A DNA stretch of 64,000 bases, taken from Boswellia sacra. Its lineage: Eukaryota > Streptophyta > Magnoliopsida > Sapindales > Burseraceae. Below, one piece after another: positions 58,230 through 64,000 of the stretch (position 1 is its first letter; each line of letters begins with the position of its first letter). The stretch lies in contig SNVD02002434.1 of NCBI GenBank assembly GCA_013180625.2, forward strand, positions 1,240,001-1,304,000, read 5' to 3'. The position numbers and the translations under genes were made by a program. A model generated the notes under the pieces. That model searched no databases, was not told the DNA's origin, and saw nothing but the letters and a program-made list of their open reading frames with translations.

Positions 58230-61200
58230 TCACAATTTTGCTTGTTCCTGAAGTTGTTCCTGTTCAAAAATCCATAAACTTAATTAAAAGCACTTCATTG
58301 GAAACTACCAACTCAGCAGCAGCACATGTTAGATAACAATATCAACTTCAGCAAGCTTTTCTTTATCTTGTCATCAAGACTGCTACTCCTTTTAAAAGCA
58401 TAAAAAGTTACCATAACAATTATAGTTTCAATGACTACCAACCAAAAATTTTACCAATTAAAAGTAAATTTAAATCTAGAGCTAAACTTAAATCTAGAGC
58501 TGACCTCTGTCACGAAGAAGGCATGGAAACCATATGGAACCCTATGCGGTAATTCAACAACTGCGACGGGATCTGCTGACATTGTCTTTGCATCAATTAC
58601 AATAACTGATGACTTTCTGCACGGTAAAAAATGGAGCTAATTAATAATAAGGCTATTAGACTTGAAAGGATTATAGAACCACAAAAGAAACGTAAAGGTT
58701 AAAGAAACTCATGTAGGGGTAATATGCATAGTCTACTCGGATTTTCGAAAGTAAATGAAGCCCATGTTGTGGAGAACAAAAATTGACACAAATTCCCATA
58801 TAGGACAGGGAATTTGCAGAATATACAGAAGCCAGTGATGTTTCTATGGGAAATATCCTACAAAGATACCAACAGACGCCTCGGTGTGTTTAAAACAGTA
58901 GATTAAGCGTAGGACTCCCAAGTCCCAATCGGTAACAGATAATCTCTGTTATATCCAGTGGACACGCTATTCCACCATGAGCTGCTATTCATTTGTGAGA
59001 CAATAAATGCCTCGCTGGCTGCTAGCTCCAGTGATGTCCAAATATAGTGGTCTCGGGATAGATAACGTAGCAGCAACCACGTAATATATATACCAACTGA
59101 GATCATAACTAGAAAGAGAAAGGATAAGAAATACCTGGTCTTCTCATCATGTGAAAAGAATATTAAGTAGCCATCATCTTCTTCAGAAGAGGAGCCAGGC
59201 TCTCGTGGGACAAAAATAGCCTCTGAACCGAATCTACCAGGGCCCAGGTCAAAGATGCCTTTAACATTTCCTCCAACTTCAAGCTTTGTTTTTCCAACCT
59301 CTGGCTCGGCATGCAGATCAAATTTGATAACCCCTGTAACCTTAGCAATGCTATCCAGAATTGTTCCATACACATATCTTTGTTTCCTGTAATTGTACAA
59401 AAATGTATGTAAACTTTCTAATGGAAGTACAAGATTCAGATTTAAAAAAGAATTTAACACTCAGAAGAAATTGATTAAAAATAGCATGTGCATGAGAAAT
59501 GATTAAATATGTGAACGTAAGCCAACACAAGTTTTCAACATTTTCCTTTCAAAAACTTAACCCTTGTCAAATTACCAACATCAGCGGTTGATAAATACCT
59601 GCCAGTGTAGGACTCGTTAATTCTAGGAAAATCAACAGCAGATGCCGATAGTTTCTTTTGTGAAGCTAGACCCGTTTTCATGTTGAATCTCATCTCATAC
59701 CTGATTACAAGAACAGCAATCAGAAACACCTTAACGGTAAAAGAACTTTTACAATTTTAAAAGTAGGTCAGAGGTCTCCTACAGTTCATTTGAGAAATTT
59801 TCTAGCTTTTCTTTGACAGTCCCATTAACCATGTCCAAATCTGGATTTTCTAGGCGGCAAGTGATCAGAACAACTTCATCCGCCTCCTCCCCAGCATTGG
59901 CTAGTAAAAGTAGACATTAAACAAGTTAGAGTGCAGCCACAGACTGGAATTTTAAGCATTGGCTTCATTAAATAACAGAGACATATATACTGAATACCAT
60001 AGAAGAAAAAGATTAGATGAAAGCCAACAAGAAGTTTCAGAGATTTAAGAACAAATTTGTACGCCTAAGCCTTGTCGTGTTCTATTGTCAAACAATGCTA
60101 TCCATCCAATGAATTTGTCAAATAATGATGCTATATTTGGAACCGGGCATTCCACCGTATCCATGAAGAAATTTCAAAATACTAATTACATCATATAAAG
60201 TATGGCCTGAAAGGAAGAATAAAGGCCTAAAGAATCAAATAGCTTGGAATTTTGATGGACGATATGGTGCTGGAATAAGGTAACTCACATAGTCGATGTT
60301 CATAGCCAACTCAAACTTTAGATAATAAGGATTAATGTGAGTTGGCAAGCCAAGCTATGGGCATAATCACAAAAAAAAAATCTCTTTGAAGCATATAGGA
60401 AGTAAAGCGAGGTTGACTTACCATTATGGAATATGAAGCAATTTGGAAGCTCAAACCATCTAATCTGAGCCTCATTCTTTGCATATCGGGGAAGTACACC
60501 AAAACGAGCTTTCTTTGTTGCATCAAACGTGAAAATCAGCTTGTTTTCTTTCACCATTTCCTAAAAGTAAAACATCTAATGTATCATGCTTTATGAGAGT
60601 TGATTACTATGATACTATAAAACTCAAAGCCATTGCTTGACTATCTATGTTGCACATATTCAGCATGAGCTAGGTGACTAATCAACGATAAATTCATAGT
60701 AAGGGGATTTTTTTTTAAAAACGTGAAAAACATGAAGCAGAAGAGATATAAAATAATTCCCATACCTTGGGCCTGAAATACAGAGGAAGATCCATGAAAA
60801 TCGCATAATTCTCAGTAATAGCAAAGTCATGCATCATGATGGGGGCTGGTACTGTGATTGGCACAGGGTCATGCATGAAACCATCCTTTGATATAACTCT
60901 GTATGTAATGTACGGTGGTGAATGTGAATACCCAAAAGTAAACATCTCATCTGCATGCAAAATCTCATAAATCAGATGGATCTTCTTCTTCTCCTCTTTG
61001 GAGCTAGTTGTCTAGGTTTCTTTCAAGAGCATGGGCTTTACCAGTGTATGGATCAACCTTTGGATGGGCAGTAAAGGAATGTTTCAATCTCTTGTCATAA
61101 TCCAGCATGCCGAGCGTTTGTAGATCTCCATCTTCCAGAACTTTGACGGCATCTGCATGATTGAATAGGCATGAAAAAATTTCCAACCAAAAAGCACCTA

Positions 61201-62829
61201 TATTTATTTTCTTTTTTTTTTTTTTGGTCTTCATAACATCCTTAAATCTTTTTTTGAACTAAAGGACAAGGAAAGAATAAAATCTTACAAGGTTTGTCTG
61301 CCTCTGAAAGTGCTAGAAGTTTGCCATGGTGATATATGAGAGCTGTATTACCTGCAGCAGTATGACAGCCAGTTAATTACCTTCTACTTCAAAATTCCTC
61401 ATAAATATGCAAAATGAAAAATATACCTGTCCCAGTTCCAAATGAAACATCCAATACTTTCAATTTTGCTCTAAGCATTTGCATGTTGACCATGAGTAAT
61501 CCAAACAGCCCCTTAAGGTCCCCAATCTGCAAAAGACATGTCCAAAACAGAAAAAATTACAACTCCAAACTAAATATCTACAAACATCATTTTTCTAACA
61601 TTAAGAATTCTCCTTTCTGTAATTTATTAATTAATTTTCTAAATTGCAGTCACTCCATCAATCGTGGAAAATGTGACATTCTGGAGTCAATTAAGTAGTT
61701 TAAGAAACAAGGAAACAACAGCCGAAATAATAGATACCATTATATGTCTTTCTGAATATTGAAACAAGTGAGTCTAATTGAAGAATCAGCTTATTTAAAT
61801 TATGAACTGATTTATATATATACAAAATTCATTATGGGCTTACTTCACCAGTGTACCTTCATAAATTTAGCACCCCCAAAATACTCTTCCTGTTTAAGAC
61901 GTGATGTCCTTACATAGCGGGAGACATATGATGCTTTTCCATCTTTGATGCGCAAACCATGAATCATGCTGCAATATTCATAGATTTTGCATTCAACTAC
62001 AAGTTAATACTTGAAAAATTTTGCTACCAGAAGAAAACATATCATTACTTTCACTATAGAGTGATCAATTCAAGAAAACAGAAAAACAGACATAATTTTT
62101 TTTCCCATATCAACCCACACAAACGGCGATAACTTGCTACAAAAGTAACAGCAAGTTCAAAAATGAACTAATTTCTGCATAATAGGGAAGAAGAGGTTCA
62201 CGCACCCATCTCCATCAAACCTACAACACAGCCAGGAGTGAAGAGAATTAAACCAATTATCAACCGCTCAATCAACTAATTGTAATCAGCTTATTTAAAT
62301 ATATATGCAAAATATAAAATCATACCAGTGATATCCCGCCACCGGGGCGAACTTCGGGTTCGGACCAACCCGGACAAACTCACCATTCAAGCAATCCTGA
62401 AATACACATAAATTGGCGTCACTCATTAAACATACACTTCTAGCGATGACGTCAGACCCTGTTTGATAAAATTGCAATTCCACTTAACTTTTTCTCCACA
62501 AAATTCAGTATCTCCAAACGCAGAGTTTAATAAAGCTAAAAAAACTAAACACGTCATCTAAAAACGATGACATAATTAACAAACACAGTTTCTGGAAGTG
62601 GAAGTACGGGGAGATGGCCGATGACGTTGAGGTTCTTCGTAGGAGGAGTCTCGTCAATAACCGGAGCGAAGTTACCGGCTAGGTAGTGGTGAGGCTGTGA
62701 GGAGTCGTACATCCACTTGACAATCAGCTTCTCCACAAAGTCGATAGCTCTCGAAGTCAGGCCTTTCTGTGGTTTCGGATTCACCTCCACCACTGCATCT
62801 CCGACCGCTCCGCCGTTCACCTCCGCCAT
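58230..62829 (-). CDS. CCD1: Carotenoid 9,10(9',10')-cleavage dioxygenase 1 (14 exons, 543 aa)
   Basis: Cytosolic non-heme iron enzyme that cuts carotenoids and apocarotenoids at 9,10 (9',10') bonds to give C13 volatiles such as beta-ionone. Minus-strand exons: 62608-62829, 62326-62396, 62206-62220 (15-nt microexon), 61857-61968, 61427-61526, 61289-61351, 61042-61152, 60766-60950, 60422-60560, 59783-59900, 59599-59700, 59135-59386, 58505-58616, 58230-58259. Phases join to 543 codons plus TGA. The four iron His ligands are in conserved blocks: H224 (SFTAHPK), H272 (IMMHDFA), H338 (CFIFHNA), H528 (VPYGFHAFF). No plastid transit peptide is evident, as expected for CCD1; it ends [10 protein letters not shown]. 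Length matches the family (about 540). Confidence 0.96.
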
Positions 62830-63667
62830 TTTCTCTCTGTGTAAGTTGCACTACGGTAGAACGTATCTCTGAAGTCTGGCAGCGGGAGATGCTTTTATCT
62901 GTTCAGCTGTCACGTTGTTTGGCAGTTCGTGAAGCAGGGACCGCCACGTGTCTTATTTTGATGTAAACAAAAAAAAAAAACATATTAAAACTATAAAAAT
63001 TCTTCATCGGATATCCACTAGGACCACCACCCAATTTGGTGGATCCTCCACTTCTGTTTTAATTTTAATTTTTATTTTTAAGGGATAGTCTCCTTAACAC
63101 CCTTAAATTTAACAGAGACTCTGATTAACGTTCATAAAACGATTTAACCTTTATTAAATATGCGGAGTTAAAATTTTAATTTTAAAAACTTCTAGACCTA
63201 AATGTAATTAATCCAAACTTCGTAGGTGTCTGCGAACTTTCATTTCTTCGGTTGAAGAAACTCCTAATTAATACGGTACAAATGTAAGTGAAAAAAAAAA
63301 CACGTTGCTACTTCAGTTTTTCTCTTAATTTATTTAAATTTTTTAAAACATGTTAATTATCTTTTCCTATAATAATTCGAAATCAAATATGTTTAAATAT
63401 TCAGACCATCATTTTGAAAAAATAAGTGTGAAATGGAAATGTTGTTGTCTGTCTGTTTGTGTTTCTTTCATTCACGTGCGACCGCAAGGGTAAAGCCTCA
63501 GTCGTGCAAGACTGGCGCTGGAGCCTGGTGAGTGGTGCTTGTGGAAAAAACAGTACTTGATGATAGCTTTGCGCTTCTTTGTCAAAACAACTTAGCGTAC
63601 CGGTGTCGGAGTGTTTCAGTTGAGTACTTGATAGATGGGACAAAGCATGTGCTTCTTTGGAGTTTTG

Positions 63668-63850
63668 TTACAGTATAATTACTATATTAATATAATAATT
63701 TTATTAAATATATAAAAATTATATTATTTATTTATTTATAATTTTATGATTTTATTCATTTATTCATTTATTTATTATTTTTTTATATTATTTATGATTT
63801 TTATATATTTACTATAATTACTATACTGATATAACAACTATACCATATCT
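63668..63850. mobile_element. AT-rich foldback element (MITE-like)
   Basis: Left arm (TATAATTACTATATTAATAT ... AAATATATAAAAATTATA) is imperfectly the reverse complement of the right arm (ATTTTTATATATTT ... ATTACTATACTGATATAACA). Interior is TTTA/ATTTATT repeats. No coding content; boundaries approximate. Confidence 0.5.
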
Positions 63851-63857
63851 TTTTTGG

Positions 63858-64000
63858 GTTAATCACACAAACTCTCCCTAGGTGTTGGCTTAATTTCGTC
63901 CAAAAACACTGTTTGTCACTTTTCATCATACGGTACCCCTGCCTTTTTTAAAATTCATCATTGACACCCCTTCCGTCAGTTTTGCCGTTAAGTGACATCA
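63858..64000. repeat. Truncated dispersed repeat at the window edge
   Basis: The stretch with TTAATTTCGTCC, TACCCCTGCC and CCGTTAAGTGACATCA has the 'price-list' wording common to a widespread plant repeat end; it is cut by the window edge, so no class is assigned. Confidence 0.35.

Larger units (their letters stand above)
62830..64000. other. CCD1 upstream region and AT-rich DNA to the window end
   Basis: 62830 to about 62900 is the CCD1 leader/promoter. No further gene. A foldback element and a truncated repeat occupy the last 340 bp. Confidence 0.55.

Noticed and set aside
58903..59134. Use of the long open frame as the normal C terminus of CCD1
   Set aside because: It lacks the conserved VPYGFHAFF block; the true last two exons are found at 58505-58616 and 58230-58259 with matching phases.
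59163..59375. Open frame overlapping CCD1 exon 12 in another frame
   Set aside because: Shadow of a real exon; the CCD1 frame has conserved family motifs.
1..64000. CRISPR array, operon or biosynthetic gene cluster
   Set aside because: This is plant nuclear DNA; no spaced direct repeats of that kind and the genes belong to unrelated pathways.

Overview
This window is nuclear DNA from a flowering plant, almost certainly a eudicot. It has spliced genes with GT-AG introns, AT-rich intergenic DNA, LTR retrotransposons and MITEs, a nuclear tRNA, a plant CESA, a CCD1 and an NF-YA with a miR169 site. I cannot name the species. All multi-exon models below were rebuilt by hand; in each one the exon phases add up to an open frame ending in a single stop.

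Left third (1-15.4 kb): transposon-dominated. Positions 1 to about 9.73 kb are the 3' part of a decayed Ty1/copia element of Sirevirus type (gag, protease, integrase, RT, RNase H, a long extra 3' region with env-like position, PPT, 3' LTR). It is interrupted by a 1.41-kb solo LTR with a perfect 5-bp target duplication. From 9.9 to 14.9 kb an old degenerate repeat family is interrupted by a second solo LTR (3.45 kb, TSD AGTAA) and a decayed hAT-like element. A 0.3-kb foldback MITE follows.

Gene-bearing part (16.4-63 kb), in order: a FRD3/DTX43-type MATE citrate transporter (+); an ankyrin/CCCH zinc-finger protein of the OXS2/TZF7-9 group (-); a tRNA-Ile(AAU) (-); a 137-aa plant protein of unknown function (-); cellulose synthase CESA3, 14 exons and 1084 aa (-); a FRA10AC1-family nuclear protein, 14 exons (+); an NF-YA transcription factor with a miR169 target site in its 3' UTR (+); a candidate box C/D snoRNA behind a site II/telo-box promoter (+); and carotenoid cleavage dioxygenase CCD1, 14 exons and 543 aa (-). 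These genes are not co-transcribed and I see no pathway cluster; they work in unrelated processes (metal-citrate transport, stress transcription, wall synthesis, splicing, CCAAT-box transcription, rRNA modification, apocarotenoid formation).

The most useful non-obvious observations are the snoRNA with a perfect 11-nt guide to 18S rRNA, a SINE whose target duplication copied an intron 3' splice site in the MATE gene, the tandem exon-intron multiplication in FRA10AC1, and the two nested solo LTRs with exact target duplications. I did not find a new defence or biosynthetic system.
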